NCBI RefSeq assembly: GCF_037975245.1 | Contig: NC_092561.1 | Location: 10,911,001-10,975,000 of the forward strand | Direction: 5' to 3' | Length of the DNA stretch: 64,000 nucleotides | Source of the DNA: Apostichopus japonicus | Taxonomy: Eukaryota; Echinodermata; Holothuroidea; Aspidochirotida; Stichopodidae | Part shown: positions 1-12,002 of the stretch, in pieces | Numbering within the stretch: position 1 is the first letter of the stretch | Layout of the letters: each line of letters begins with the position of its first letter | Notes under the pieces: generated by a model | Told to the model about the DNA's origin: nothing | Databases searched by the model: none | The model's input: the letters and a program-made list of their open reading frames with translations, nothing else | Program-made: the position numbers and the translations under genes

Positions 1-48
1 GAGACGTGTCCCTGTCCCGGTTTCGTCTCCCTTGTAAATGTTACTCAC

Positions 49-220
49 CTGTGGTTCTGAGGCAGGTTTATCAGGTCTCATGGTCTTCCAAAAGTTATTC
101 ACGAAATCATTTTCATCGCTCGACTCAATCGTTGTCAGGTGTCCTTTTACTCCGCAGGTACTAAACGTTTGGCAAAAATTCTCCGCGTGCTTCCATGTCC
201 GTAACGGGTCATTGAAAAAC
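49..220 (-). CDS. C-type lectin A, coding exon 2 (partial gene)
   Basis: Second coding exon of a small secreted C-type lectin. On the minus strand a TTTGTAAAAG acceptor precedes the exon and a CAG|GTGAGTAAC donor follows it. It completes the split Arg codon left by exon 1 and ends in phase 0. It encodes about 58 residues from the first half of a C-type lectin-like domain: FFNDPLRTW, the first long-loop cysteine in AENFC, then GHLTTIESSDENDFV, the usual helix-2 region before the WIG motif. The exon with the sugar-binding loop would lie to the left of the window, so specificity cannot be read. A near-identical exon is at 32404-32575; the five base differences between them all change an amino acid. 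Confidence 0.85.
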
Positions 221-514
221 CTTTTACAAATAATTAAGATAGGATACTTTATAACCACTACGGTGATAGAGTTATTAAACAGGGCGGGGTTTTAATTTTA
301 AGTTTTAATTGAGCTAATAATGCAAACATGACTTAAATTAACGTGATAACGTCGTAGTTTCAAGTTACATAGCGGCATGGCTTGGACTGATATTAAATTG
401 GCAGAATTTGGCAATAAAGTACTTTAACAAAACACTTCGTTAGCATGACTATCAATTTTCATTTAAAATAAGAAAGAGAAACTAGAATTGTCGAAATTTC
501 TAATTTGCATTTGA

Positions 515-1568
515 ATGTGATTAATCAAAACCTGTCGAGTATTCCTTAATTAATCGTTTATTAATTATCATGTGATTGTCTTTTTTCTTCTTCCTCCTCC
601 ATATGTATTTACGATCACTTAACATGGTAAACAATAAAATTATACATTGCAAAAACAAAAATGGTATGGTCTGTTACATATTCAAGCAACTGCAGTTAAT
701 ATCGCATGATGTAAGTAGACAGCAAAAGAAACCATTTGCACTACACACAGCTAAATAAGAAACTTCTACGTAAACAGGTTTGGGTTTGGACAATATGAAA
801 AGGCATTTCTAAGCGCCGGGAAATTCACTTTATTATTCCGTGGCTGCTTTCGTTAAAATAATTTAAACTTTCAACGCTCAAAGCAAATTTAAATTTGTAA
901 AAGAAATCATCGATATTTGGCTCGGTGTTACTTGTCTTGCATACGAAAATATAATACTTCAAGTGGATAATTAAGAAGTTGTAAGGGTGACAGTAAACGT
1001 TGCCAAAACCAAAAAAGATATCTTGTTTGGAGAAAAAGAATTGCTCGTTTAAGAAACGCGTTTCGGCATTAAGGATAAAATTTGCCGTCACGTAGCAGTC
1101 CCAGAAAAGGTGCTCGATTGATTCCTCGTCAATTTTGCAAAAAGAGCACAGTGGAGATTCTGACTTCCCCATCAAAAACAAAAGTTGTTTATTAGTACCT
1201 AAAATCCTGTGCAGAAATCTAAACTGAAAGAATTGAAGCTTGGCCTCAGAAAGAGTGCTCCAAGGAATACTAAAAATGCGACGCCAGTCGTGCTCGGTAA
1301 TGTCGACAAAAGTATTTTGCCACTTGTGAATGGCGGTAGGCGGCATAGAGATTTTTTGAGAGAGAGTGGGTAACAGAATTGAGAGGCTAAATAAGAATGA
1401 ATACACCTTTCAAACAATGTAGAAGATGGATTAGAAAAATTAACTTTACAACAGCCAGACCTCCATTCAATTGGAATGGCATTAATTAAGCCCCAATATC
1501 ATGTGATTAATCAAAACCTGTCGAGTATTCCTTAATTTATCGTTTATTGATTATCATGTGATTGTCTT
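515..1568. repeat. 68-bp direct repeats flanking a LINE insertion
   Basis: 515-582 and 1501-1568 are 68-bp direct repeats with only two mismatches, directly flanking the LINE fragment at 583-1500. The paralogous intron of lectin B (about 32863-32930) has a single related copy with the same outer ends and no insertion. The pair therefore behaves as an unusually long target-site duplication. Confidence 0.7.
583..1500 (-). mobile_element. 5'-truncated Tx1/L1-like LINE, 3' end
   Basis: Minus-strand 3' end of a non-LTR retrotransposon inserted in the lectin A intron. The reading frame at 825-1406 encodes the region C-terminal to the reverse transcriptase: a WRRIF...PW stretch, LQFFQFRFLHRIL, then a zf-RVT-like Cys/His knuckle (CSFCKIDEESIEHLFWDC). 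The same order occurs in the LINE at 36671-37165 (CTFCHRYVETIEHLFYYC). The element ends on the minus strand in a purine-rich AGGAGGAAGAAG tail near 583-602. The reverse transcriptase core and endonuclease are missing, and the frame is shifted near 1406, so it is inactive. Confidence 0.75.
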
Positions 1569-1751
1569 ACTAGATGGATTAATTCCAATCCGGTTGTGTA
1601 TGATAGTGCAACATGACCAAACAATGCTGTTTGTAATGTAAACTGATGTGCTGTTAGGTGTTAATTGGGCACATATTTTGTTTAATTAACAATAGAATAT
1701 ACAAACGAGTATAACATTAACGTACTTTACAATTATTGTTATTCACTATAC

Positions 1752-1873
1752 CTGTAACAGTTGGTACCAAATGATGTCCATCCGGAAGGACACTTTAGCG
1801 ATGAGCAAGAAGCTTTTGCCAAGTAGATGCTTGATGACAGCAAAACTAAAGCTGTGATGCCGAAAGCCTTCAT
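1752..1873 (-). CDS. C-type lectin A, coding exon 1 (signal peptide)
   Basis: First coding exon of lectin A. The ATG at 1873 opens a hydrophobic signal peptide (MKAFGITALVLLSSSIYL, cleavage likely after AKA). It is followed by the diagnostic start of a long-form C-type lectin domain, CPSGWTSFGTNCY. The exon ends in TACAG|GTATAG, leaving two bases of an Arg codon that exon 2 completes. The product is therefore a secreted protein; lectins of this kind bind carbohydrate, often with calcium, in invertebrate innate defence. An AATAAAAAG box lies about 95 bases upstream, at the same place as in lectin B. The gene is cut by the left window edge. Confidence 0.85.
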
Positions 1874-1966
1874 GATGTCAAACACAGTTCTGCTGGAAGC
1901 ACGATCTCAAAACGGTATTCAATTCTGTCGAATTCTTGTTGTGCTCAGGTGTACTCGTAAACACGG

Positions 1967-1975
1967 CTTTTTATT
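1967..1975 (-). promoter_or_regulatory. TATA-like box of lectin A
   Basis: Minus-strand AATAAAAAG about 95 bases upstream of the lectin A ATG. The box and its surroundings are conserved at 33327-33335 upstream of lectin B, which supports a core-promoter role. No transcript start is visible. Confidence 0.4.
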
Positions 1976-2239
1976 CGTTTCTTGTTGTTACAAAAGGAGC
2001 AAAAAAAAATTAAAAATTCAAATATAAATCATGCAAATATTGTTTACCTAGAAATACTTAATTATACAATGACGGCTTCTGATTGGTGAAATCAAAGATT
2101 GCTCTTTGATTACTTTATGTCTGGACGATTTGATTGGCAGAAAGTGTGCGGCTGGGTGGGACTGATACTAATGGATCCGTACTTTCAACACATGTTTTCC
2201 CAGAATCACAGGCATGTTTTAAAATTGCTCTCTCCACAC

Positions 2240-2272
2240 ATCGCTCTCTCTGTCTCTCTCTCTCTCTCTCAT
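2240..2272 (+). repeat. CT microsatellite in lectin A 5' flank
   Basis: A CTCTCTCT tract in the upstream flank of lectin A; the matching tract near 37400-37435 is shorter. It is shared by both paralogues and so predates the duplication. Confidence 0.7.
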
Positions 2273-3037
2273 TTGCTGTTTACAATATTTTGAGCGATAA
2301 CTTAAGAACAGATGTTCAATTTAAAACAAATATTGTAAAACATAATGCTAAAATTATGTGACATTCTAAGTTAACGAATTGGTTTTAATTATACTAAATT
2401 GTGGGTAATTAAAATCGGAACATATATAAGTAATAATTGAAAAGGTTTATTTTATTATTCTATTCAGTGGCGGAGAAACAGGGGGGTTGGGGGGGTTTTA
2501 ACCCACCACTTTTTGAAGAGGGGGGTTGGCCCACACAATCAACCCCGCTAGTTTTTGCCAGTAATGTTCTGTTATAGCCTATGTTATGTGCTCCAAATGG
2601 CGTAATAAATCAAATTATTCAATTTGAAATTGTTAAAGTCATTTCAACCTTTTACCTGGTAGGCTACATCAACAATTAACGACCGAAAACCGAGTTAGAA
2701 TTGACCCACACATTATTTCTAGCCCCTTTACCCCACCTTGCGCATTGGAACTTGTAGCTCATAGCGCTAACTTCACCCCACAACAGACATACACAAAATA
2801 ACGTTTTGTTGCTGTTGAATAGCTTTGGAACTGTATACACTTGCCAACTTCAACGAGGTGAAGGAAGGAAAAGAAAAAGAAGAAAGAGAGAAAAGGATGG
2901 AGTAGAAAATACGGCAAGAAAACGGGAAGAGAAAGAGGAACAGTGACAAAATTATTCGAATTTGTAAAGCAAACAGCAGATATCACATCATATCATTGAG
3001 CATGAAAATGGCGTTCCACGATAAACAGCCTCCAAAC

Positions 3038-3594
3038 CATGGGCGCAGATCCTGGTGAGGACAGCGGGACGCGTCCCCACCAACTTTTTCAGTAGTGGGG
3101 ACATGATATACCGTGGCCCCACCAATTTATCTTGACCAATAGCTGCATTTCAAGTTCCCCTGTATTGAACTTTGGCGCAGTTTGATCCAGCATTGTGCAA
3201 ATGACATGCAGCAGTTCTCATTTTATTGTATTTTATCCACAGTTGTTAAATATAGGACGGAAATCGCATTTGCGGCAGTCTATATTTGTTTTCTGGGAGA
3301 GGACCCCAGACCCATCGTATATACATAAGTCTACTTGGATTATTTGTCCCTGATTTTCTTTCTGCAGACGCCCATGTATTTCTCCAAACTAAATTTCTAA
3401 GCCATGAGATCTAAAACTTAAGGAGGTTTAGGAGCATCATTAGGTCTGGGAAGTGTTATTTCCGGCGAACTGGGAGGTATATTTGCCCAAAAAAATCGTA
3501 CGCTACGCGCGAACCCATGGTCGCGCTCCGCTTAGATAGTGTCATAGAACAGACACGCGTCCCCACCATTATCCAAGACTGATCTGCGCCCATG
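3038..3594. mobile_element. Nested hAT-like MITE (CATGGGCGCAGATC ends)
   Basis: Terminal inverted repeats CATGGGCGCAGATC / GATCTGCGCCCATG, with flanking 8-mers CTCCAAAC (3030-3037) and CTCAAAAC (3595-3602), one mismatch. It sits inside the 2465-4392 element. No transposase reading frame. The shared core is at 3449-3540. Confidence 0.75.
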
Positions 3595-3849
3595 CTCAAA
3601 ACTGTAGTGTTCGGTTTCGTAAATATCTGGTATATTTTTATATCCTTCAACGAAATTTTTTAGTAGCCGTCTGAATTTTCAAAAATTCCCTAACCAACAT
3701 TCTTCATCATACTTCATCATACTGGTGCAATTTTGACCCGTCTGTTAGGGTTTGAAGGAGGTTTTTCTATATCGGTTGTCCATAGATGATACTTTGTGCA
3801 ACATTATGGGTATGTTTTGAAGTGAATTTATTAACTAGAATTGTGAATT

Positions 3850-4185
3850 TTCAAATTCTGAACAGTGGGGCTGACGGATATTGTGGGCCGCGATGAAGAA
3901 TCACCTACAAAAGCAATGATCCACAGGATATGTGATGAAGTCGAACATGATGTGTGACTGGTGACGAAGTTATAGATGAGAAAAAAAAGTATTTGGAAAA
4001 AACTTGGTTCTCAGGCAAAAGGGTACATATGGTTGGTCAGTTTCAAGCCCGAGAAGTGCCATTTCCGGTGATCTGGGGGTACCAAAACCACAAATTTGCT
4101 TGTACGCTGCGCGCCAACCAATGGTGGCGCTCCGCTTAGATACGCGCCCCCCCCCCCGGGTTAGAAAATCCTGCATACGCCCCTG
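3850..4185 (+). mobile_element. hAT-like fragment related to the right-edge element
   Basis: This stretch matches the reverse complement of 63652-64000, including ATATTGTGGGCC, the CAAAAGCAATGATCCACAGGA segment and the shared core at 4049-4142. Its right end, CATACGCCCCTG at 4185, resembles a hAT terminus. I could not fix the left end. Confidence 0.6.
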
Positions 4186-4199
4186 GTTAAATGCAGCTT

Positions 4200-4303
4200 T
4201 TCAAGGCCTGGGCAGTGCCATTTACTGCAATCTGGGAGGCAATATTTGCCAAAAAATTCTTGTGCACTTCGCGCCAACTTATGGTGGCGCTCCACTTAGA
4301 TAG
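4200..4303 (+). repeat. Copy of the shared ~95-bp core
   Basis: Third core copy within the 2465-4392 element, running from CCTGGGCAGTGCCATT to GGTGGCGCTCCACTTAGATAG. Other copies are near 3449, 4049, 40365, 44191, 63150 and 63695. Confidence 0.7.
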
Positions 4304-4399
4304 TGAGCCAGCAGTTATGACTTTTTATTTCATCAATGGCCTGCAACCCCCCTCCCCCCCCCCCCACTTCTGACAAGAAATCTCCGCCACTGATTCTAT

Positions 4400-5396
4400 T
4401 TGAATAATAAATCAATTTACTGAATAATATATGCTGCACAGGTTTCGACGATTAAGTGAAAGCACACGCAAGTGTATAACTTAAAATACTACATCATTAT
4501 AACATTAAAGCTTGAGAAGTTCTGGCAAATACTTAATATTACGAAGGTTAATACAATGTACTTTATATGTTGCGCAGGTTGCACCGAAGCACTGATGCAG
4601 AGGATATCGGTGTATACCCACCCCTTCCCTTTTAACTTCACAAAAACAGTTAGTTATTAGTGCAACTTTGCATTTAGATATAATTGTGCTTATACTATAT
4701 CACTATTGTTGTGTCACCCTTACTGATTATCGTTGTGTACTTGTACATGTATTAGGTAAGAGGGTCTACCCATGTCAAGTTGAGCTTTGTGTATATTATT
4801 TCATATTTTCATACTTATTTTAATTGCTTAGTAATTGTTTGAATACTGTGGGTGATCGTTAACCCCTTGCCCCTTGTTTAATTCATTTAACTTGAACAAA
4901 CCTGGCTAGGCCTGTGAGCAATTTTATGTTGTCTATGCCAGCAACGGTTTGGTAGAATAGGGTTCGTTAACACAACAACGTGAAGAATACCAGTCAGAAT
5001 ACCAATATACTTAATATGGCAAAACATCTCCTTCATTATTTCCTTTAAGACATTTTCCTACTGGCTATCAGTCATAATTCGCAAAGTATAGAACAATTTA
5101 AGGAGTTTGAGACAAGTTTGCTGTTGTTGCTGCAAGGATTTTTGGAAGACATGCTCTTATAACCTCATATTTTCATTGCGTAAAAGCTTGCTTTAGATTA
5201 AGGCAGTGTAATAGAGTAATAGCGATACTTTTCGCGCATCAATCTGCAGCTGAGAGACAAGATAAATAAAGGGGAAAATGTACGAAGTCACGCTAATCGA
5301 GTAGCGGTTCAAAGTAGCAGTAAGATACTGTATAGGCTCTCACGTACACCTAGCTAGTAGCTACTGTATACAGTATTTACCTAGTAATATAGGAGA
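4400..5396. other. No gene seen; diverged dispersed repeat
   Basis: No supported gene. The part from about 4955 to 5150 is similar to 15270-15460 (GGGTTCG(A/T)TAACACAA and following), so it is a dispersed repeat or an old duplication. Confidence 0.5.
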
Positions 5397-5774
5397 CACA
5401 GGCGTAGGAGGCGGGGGGCTGTGGGTCTGCAGCCCCCCCCCCAACCAAAAATGTTTTTGAAAATTCGGGCAATATGCTGAGAATTTTTCGGGCACCTACT
5501 GAATGAAAAATAATTTTCAATGTGTTTTTCAATGTTTAAACTGATATTATTATTATCATCATAATTGTAACGACTTCCCCAATTATTATAACCAATAGGA
5601 AGGGTAATAACACGGCAAATGATTGTATGTTATTGGCAAGCGATGTTAATGACCAATGCATGCCTATATGATATGCACATTAACATGGTGTACTCGCGCA
5701 AAATTTCGGTTATATTTTTCGGGCAAGTCGTTACAGCCCCCAGCCCCCCAACAAATTGGGCTCCTACGCCTATG
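5397..5774. mobile_element. hAT-like MITE (CACAGGCGTAGGAG ends), copy 1
   Basis: Inverted termini CACAGGCGTAGGAG / CTCCTACGCCTATG. Flanks are ATAGGAGA (5389-5396) and ATTGGAGA (5775-5782), an 8-bp duplication with one mismatch. The interior (ATTCGGGCAATATGCTGAGA, later TTTTCGGGCAAGTCGTTACAG) matches the second copy at 62451-62836. Non-coding. Confidence 0.85.
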
Positions 5775-7324
5775 ATTGGAGACATAATGTAACAGAAGCC
5801 AAGCTATCTTAGTAAGTGTTTTTACAAACGTTTTACTTTTAATTGTTTAAGACATTACAGTAGGCCTAGCTGCTTATTTATGATTGTGCGACATGGTTTA
5901 TTTTGTTCAACACTTACTTTTGGTGGAAAAAGTTTAAATTTCAGTACTGCAAAGAAACATGACTTTCCAATGCGCAATTACGTAGCACCATGCATCTGCC
6001 TAACTGCCTAACCTTCGTTCATAGAAAGTATTGATGTTGCAGATCTGTACTTTAGAGACTTTAACAACAATCATAGGCCTTGTGGCGAGTGGAATTTGGC
6101 GAGTAGATATTTAGTCACGGTCGCCAAATAGTGAGTACATTAAAAAAAAAAATTGTCGAGGCCTGAAAACATTCAAAACATAATTTCTCATGGTAGAAAT
6201 CATGGATACTTTTTATACATGGTATATGGATTTGCCATATTGTGTACAAGAATCCTGTTGCTTCTGAGGTCAAATCTCCTATAGGTCACCAGAGGTCAAA
6301 CTCTGAAAAACCCTTTACATGATATCTAACGATGGAAATCGTGGATATCTCTAATATTTGGTGTGTGGATTCATAACATTGAGTACAATACCCCCATTGT
6401 TTTTGGTGGAGATGTGTATAGCGCCGTACAGTAGACTGACCTGTGTTTATCATGCCATAGTGTTATTGTAATAGCCAGAGCCGGTTATACTAATACGCAT
6501 AAAACGCTAAAAGAAATCACCGGTGAAAAGAATTGCGCAACTTTCAGCTGCAATCATAGCGTTCCTACGTATTCTAAAGATTTTAAAGTTATGGTCGGTT
6601 CAAATATGTTGGTGTTAGAAGTAAAACAAATGTTAGTTCCTCACCATCATTTTCCCGTGAGGGTTAATTTACTACGTACATTAACTCACCCATAATGTTG
6701 ACTGGTATAAGCTGTTGAAATTACTCATGTCTGATATATAAGTGCACCATTCATAAGTAGAAGGGAAACGGCTGGGATATCTAAAATAGGATGTAGTTAG
6801 GTAGGTATCGGGCCGTCGATTAAGTAGCCATAGTGATGGACAACAGCGGACGACTCCCGGGCAGTTGTTCAAAAACACAGAATACTTTGTACCTCAAACA
6901 GGTAATAATACGACGCAGATACAAGGACTACAACATTTAACTACTTTTCTAAGCCATAGAAATAACAGGAAGCTACAACAACGCATCCGTTTGAAATTTA
7001 TTTGATCTCATTATTAATAAATTAGAATATCCTGCTTCTTACGCAATGGTATTGTTGTTGTTTTTCTCAACAACGTTTTGATTCTGAACTTGTGCTGTTG
7101 AAACCCTAAGCGGCTGTAATGTTCCATCAATGAGTACAATAGTTAGAATGCTATGTCATTATCCTAATGAAGTAATAGTTATGAAATTTCATAGTTTTGT
7201 TCTAAATTTCCAACTAAGGTGGATTTTAACATCATTGAAAGATAAAAAATTAGTGAAAATATACGTCATTGTAATATCGCTTATTTTTAAGAAGAAACCT
7301 ATGTTCTGTTTTTAAATCAACGCT
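5775..7324. other. No gene seen; repeat fragments
   Basis: About 5930-6070 resembles 15470-15600 and so continues the dispersed repeat broken near 5150. About 6180-6420 contains degenerate internal repeats (AAATC(A/G)TGGATA). The rest is unassigned. Confidence 0.45.
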
Positions 7325-8520
7325 GTATCGAAACGTTAGATACTAAAAGGCTAAGATGGAGTCTAAAATCCTTCCAAGTGAGAGAAACAGTAAGGACTTT
7401 TGTTTATGATAATAATAATCAACATTATAAAAATAATATAACTTTTTCATAAGGAACCTTTGTGTTTAAAATATTATTATTAATTTAAAACATCACTATT
7501 TCCTAGAAGTATTGTAGTAATAGAAACAACATTTATTCGAAGCAAAAAATAACGTTTCATGATTTTGTTCCGTATATAAAATAAGTAATACAGACGTTTA
7601 TCACTTCATCTAAACGGCTACGGTCAAGTCTAACATTCTAACATGGATGTATTTGCAACATCACTTTACCCTAGATTTGTTATTTTTATTGCTATTTTTT
7701 AATTTGTTAATTTACATCGAAATCAATAAACCAAAAGGCTATATATAGCCTATCAAATCTGTTAATTTGAGGCAAAATATTCAGTTTTACCAAATTGTTC
7801 CGTTTTCAAATAGAGCTTCCCGACGTTCATTATCTCTAACTTCTAAACATCTACGGGAGAGAATAAAATACTTCAAAACTGAGAGAAAAAGTCAGATCTG
7901 ATCGTTGTATTAATGGAACCTTGTTTTAAGGAAGACCAAATGTCATGAAAATAACTTACTCGTGGATGTATTAAAAACATCACTTTACCCTAGATTTTTT
8001 TTTTTAAACTAATTTGAAAATGTTAATATTTTTTATCAAAAATGAATAAAATCACAAAAAGAGTTCATTTGAAACATAAAGTTTCACGAAATTGTTCCGG
8101 ATTACAAATAAGGCTTCGAGACGTTTATCTCTGACTTCTAAACGACTACAACGGAGTCTACAAACATTGAAACTGAGAGATAAAGGTATGGTCTGATCTT
8201 TCTAATAAAAATAGCTTGTTGTAAGGAGTAACCTATGTTATGACAATACGTTATCCATGGAAGTATTTACAACATCACTTGATACCTACATTTGTAGTTT
8301 TCTCGAATTGGATTATTTTGTTAATTTACATCGAAAATGAATAGAACCGAAGGCTATATCTTTAGAAAAATGAATAGTACCACAATGCTATAGCCTATAT
8401 TCGAAATATTCACAACATCACTTCAAACTAGATTTGAAATTTTAAGCAAATTTGAATATTTTGTTAATTTACATCAAAAGTGAATTATACAACATTGCTA
8501 TAGCCTTTCAAAGGATTTTT
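7325..8520 (+). repeat. Degenerate tandem repeat, period about 300 bp
   Basis: The phrase AACATCACTT with a TAGATTT follow-up recurs near 7658, 7976, 8271 and 8412. Blocks such as ACTTCTAAACG..CTAC and GTCAGATCTGAT / GTCTGATCT recur in the same order. Units are AT-rich, strongly diverged and non-coding. Confidence 0.6.
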
Positions 8521-8529
8521 TGTCATGGA

Positions 8530-8680
8530 TGAAACTGAAGGGATGAGCGTGTTGGCGCAAATACTGTATCGGGTTGGGTGCAGGGGCCCACCTTGGGCCC
8601 CTCATGGGGTCCAAGGGCGAAGCCCCGACGGGGTCAATGGCCGGAGTCACACCTATAAATCTCTTAGTGTGATTCTGTTT
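8530..8680. repeat. GC-rich short-stem segment
   Basis: A locally GC-rich island with self-complementary pieces (GGGGCCCACCTTGGGCCCC; GGGCGAAGCCC) in an otherwise AT-rich region. It is probably a transposon fragment; no ends were found. Confidence 0.35.
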
Positions 8681-8981
8681 GGTCCCTGACTTGATATGCC
8701 AGTAAAAAATTTATTGTAACTAGCGTCACATCTGACAAGTGACTAGACATAAACTAAGAAAGACTTATCTATTCAACATCCAGGTGTCACGCAAAAATAA
8801 AATCACCTTGTTATATAGATGTCTACAACATGCACACATTTGGTATCATAAGTACATGCTTTATTCTTTACGTGTGAATACTTGAATTTTGTTCAAGTAA
8901 AACGAATTACTTGTCACTTATAAGTTCCCCTGTTGGGAACGATTAAATAGTCATGTAGAGACTCAACGTTTGCGTTCTCTC

Positions 8982-9025
<44 letters not shown>

Positions 9026-9052
9026 TTATATTTATATATATATATATATATA

Positions 9053-9104
<52 letters not shown>
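8982..9104. repeat. Long (TA)n microsatellite
   Basis: About 120 bp of nearly pure TA, followed by a 24-bp direct duplication (ATATTAATAGTTTACTAGGA, at about 9100 and 9124). Confidence 0.9.
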
Positions 9105-9107
<3 letters not shown>

Positions 9108-9609
9108 TAGTTTACTAGGATAGATATTAATAGTTTACTAGGACTAAAAAAGTCCCAACAGAACAGATACCGAGATCATTGCCATGATACCGAATTCACT
9201 AAACTCTGGAGTTATTTGCTGTTTGAGTGAACTTCAAATCATCATGTATTGTCATAACAGACAACTGGTTCTTGTATCATGGTAAAGTGCACTAAAGGCA
9301 TGCTGCGCTGTTAGTGGTATCGTTCCAGCACTATAAACGTCTATGAGGTCGTATTTGTCATCACCTACGCACGAACAGTTCTATCATGCCAATGATCGAG
9401 TTGCACCAATATCTCGACTTCTGTGTTTATATGGGGCAAGAAATACCGGTCATACCGTAGGTTACAAAGAACAAGGTTTGAATTCAGTTCGTAAAAGGTC
9501 TTTGTATACTTAATTTTCTTTACTCTTAATTTGTTACTCCAGATATTAATATATTCATAAACACTGATCTTAATCAATTTCTTTTTACAGCTTAAATTTC
9601 GAGACAAAA

Positions 9610-11815
9610 ATGGCCTGCCCATCGCCTTGGAAAGACATCGCAGATACATTCTTCGAATGTTCAATTTGTTTGGATCTGTTGAAAGAACGGAAACTATTAC
9701 CATGTCTGCATAGGTTATGTAAACAATGTCTGGAACCTTTACTAGAAGGACAGGCTGGGACATTTGACTGTCCTCTTTGTAAAGATGTCTGTAAAATACC
9801 AAACAATAGAATCGATGGATTCAAGACTGACTTCCATATGAAAAGTATGCTGCAGTTTATTCAGCTACAGAAAACATTTGAAAACAAAGAAGAGAGAGAA
9901 TGTATTGGCTGTGAAGAGAAGTTAAAAGGTTACAGCGTACTGTTTTATATGTAAAGGATATCTTTGTGTTCAGTGTTATCAATTTCATTTGACCAAGAAG
10001 ATATTTGTCAAACATCAGAAACACTTATTAGCTCTGAATGATCTTGAGGGGAATAGTCTCACACAAGAAAAACTTGCATCATTGATGGAAGCTCCTAGGT
10101 GCCATATTCACCCGGAACACAAGGCTAAGTTGTGTTGTTGTACATGCGGAAACCTCCCCGTTTGTGAGACATGTACGTATGATGAACACAAAGGTCATGA
10201 ACTTCGTGATGTCAGGAAAGTGGCGAACGACGAAAGGGAACACTTGAAGGAGATATTGGAAGAACTTGTTAAACGTAAAGATACTGTATTCAACTATGCT
10301 GATAAAATCAACAGAATGAATAACAACGTTCTGTCCATTGTCGCTGAAACTAAAGCAAAATGGAAAAAGCAGTACAAAGATCAGACCAGGAAGTTACAGA
10401 ATGAGAAAGAGAAAGAAAAGAGAGAATTCACCAGATTCAAAACAGTTCTTGAAGAGAGTACTCGAAACAAAATAAAAGAATTAGAAACAGAAATGGAAGA
10501 GAAAATTAGAGAAATAAAAGACGAGTACGACAGAATGATTAAAACCAAAATTAGGGAATCAAAAGAGAAAGAGGACACCAAACAAAATGAAATAGAAAAC
10601 AGAGAATTAAAGATTGACGAAACAATGAACCGACTTGATGCGGTAATGAATGGGAGAAATAAAACAATAGACGAACAACAGCAACGCAAGCTTAGAGAAA
10701 CATAAAACTTATCAGATCGTTGTAATCAATGGGTCAATAAGTTTGAAAATTTGTCGACGATATCTTCGAGTGTCCTTGAAACACATAACCATTGGAGAGA
10801 CGCACAGTTTATTCCTGATATAAGAGCAGCGAGTGAACCTCTGGTTGAGGATATAATGAAAGATTTTACAGAAATTTAATCTTTATCTGATATAACAATG
10901 GATGAATTACCAATATTGTGTATTGATAAGGTACATATATCGGATAATGTAGAATCTGTTGTTAATGTTGATGTGATCAAAGGTAATTGGTTTTGTTTAA
11001 CTGGTATAACAAGTACCGGATCTGGTTACATCATCGTCTCTGGGAGGTTATCACAAGACCATTCATTTATTACAGTCATAAACAGACAAGGACGTCAGAT
11101 TCGTCAAAACAATATAGATACAGTCAAAGGAGCTCTCTTCAACCCTTTCGATACTGTGCTGCTTTATCACGTGATAAGATAGCTTCGGTTTGTGGATACA
11201 ATCAGGTTGGTGTTTATAATATTCACGATGGGTCCTTTACTCAAAATAGCATCACGTCCCTCTTTGATGACATCAAAACGGTGGTTTTGAAGTATGCAAG
11301 TTCTATAACTACTGATACTATTCGTGGCCATATCATTGTACGTACATCTATTGGATCGCTATTCATATTTGATGAAGAATTGAATTTCATTCGAGCTCTG
11401 AAGCTGCCAGAGGTTATAAAACGGTCAAGAGATATCTTTTATCATGAAGGCGTTTTGCTGATATGCGATTCAGAGAGTGGATGTGCATGCGCTACAACCA
11501 TAGATACATCTAAAACAGAAGCAGAGTTACTATACGAGTTTCCGAAACCAGATATTGACGGACCGACTTGGTATCCTTTAAGTATATGTTAAGACAGGGC
11601 AGGCTTTGTATACATCTTATGGTCACAAACAACGCATTTTACTGGAAAATGTATCATCACACAGTACAGTCAAGATGGTCAGCAGTTGTTGACAACTAAA
11701 CGGACAGAAGATACAGCACGGTGTACGACAACATTGATGACAGCGGAGGGAGAGAAGCTACTTGTAGCTACATATCGGTCAGGAAAGATGCTTTGTTATG
11801 GTCTGGTGAGTATAT
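9610..11815 (+). pseudogene. TRIM-like RING/B-box gene, decayed
   Basis: Looks like a former TRIM-family E3 ubiquitin ligase. The ATG at 9610 follows a CTTTTTACAG acceptor. The N-terminus is a C3HC4 RING (CSIC...CLHRLCKQC...CPLC, residues about 17-60). A first B-box (CIGC...CKGYLCVQC) is cut by a +1 frameshift near 9938-9950. A second B-box (CHIHPEHKAKLCCCTC...CETC, HKGH) and a long charged coiled coil follow at 9989-10705. The frame then meets stops at 10703 and 10877, shifts again near 11160, and meets another stop at 11590, yet coding texture continues to MLCYGL before a GTGAGT donor near 11810. The C-terminal half resembles the repeat/beta-propeller tails of invertebrate TRIM proteins rather than SPRY. 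Five lesions point to a pseudogene; assembly error is less likely but possible. Confidence 0.8.
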
Positions 11816-12002
11816 CTCAGTGTTTCTTACTTTAATATTACTAGACATTACAGGGAACTCTGAAAAGGAAAGAAGAAAGGAAAAGATCAGAAAAAAGGGA
11901 TTTGTTTGCTGTAGAACAGTTTGTTTGAGCACTCTAAATGTGCTTCAAAACTAAATAGAACTGGATCAACGTTTGTGACTTTATCAATGTTATTTCCAAC
12001 AG

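Larger units (their letters stand above)
221..1751 (-). other. Intron 1 of lectin A
   Basis: Intron between lectin A exons 1 and 2. It aligns with the 533-bp intron of lectin B (32576-33108) except for a LINE fragment bounded by a 68-bp direct repeat. No other coding signal is seen. Confidence 0.75.
2465..4392. mobile_element. hAT-type non-autonomous element, 1.9 kb, with nested copies
   Basis: Bounded by terminal inverted repeats CAGTGGCGGAGA / TCTCCGCCACTG and a perfect 8-bp target duplication ATTCTATT (2457-2464 and 4393-4400). An 8-bp duplication and a CA...TG end are hAT hallmarks. No transposase is present. The interior contains a second complete hAT-like element (3038-3594), a third one ending near 4185, and three copies of a ~95-bp core found elsewhere in the window. 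Confidence 0.85.

Noticed and set aside
38-295. Plus-strand open frame near the left edge, repeated at 32393-32650
   Set aside because: It is the antisense of the lectin exon 2 region. The minus strand has correct splice sites and lectin motifs.
9365-9824. Minus-strand frames over the RING region
   Set aside because: Antisense shadows of the TRIM-like frame starting at 9610.
10381-10689. Minus-strand serine/phenylalanine-rich frame
   Set aside because: Antisense of the charged coiled coil of the TRIM-like pseudogene.
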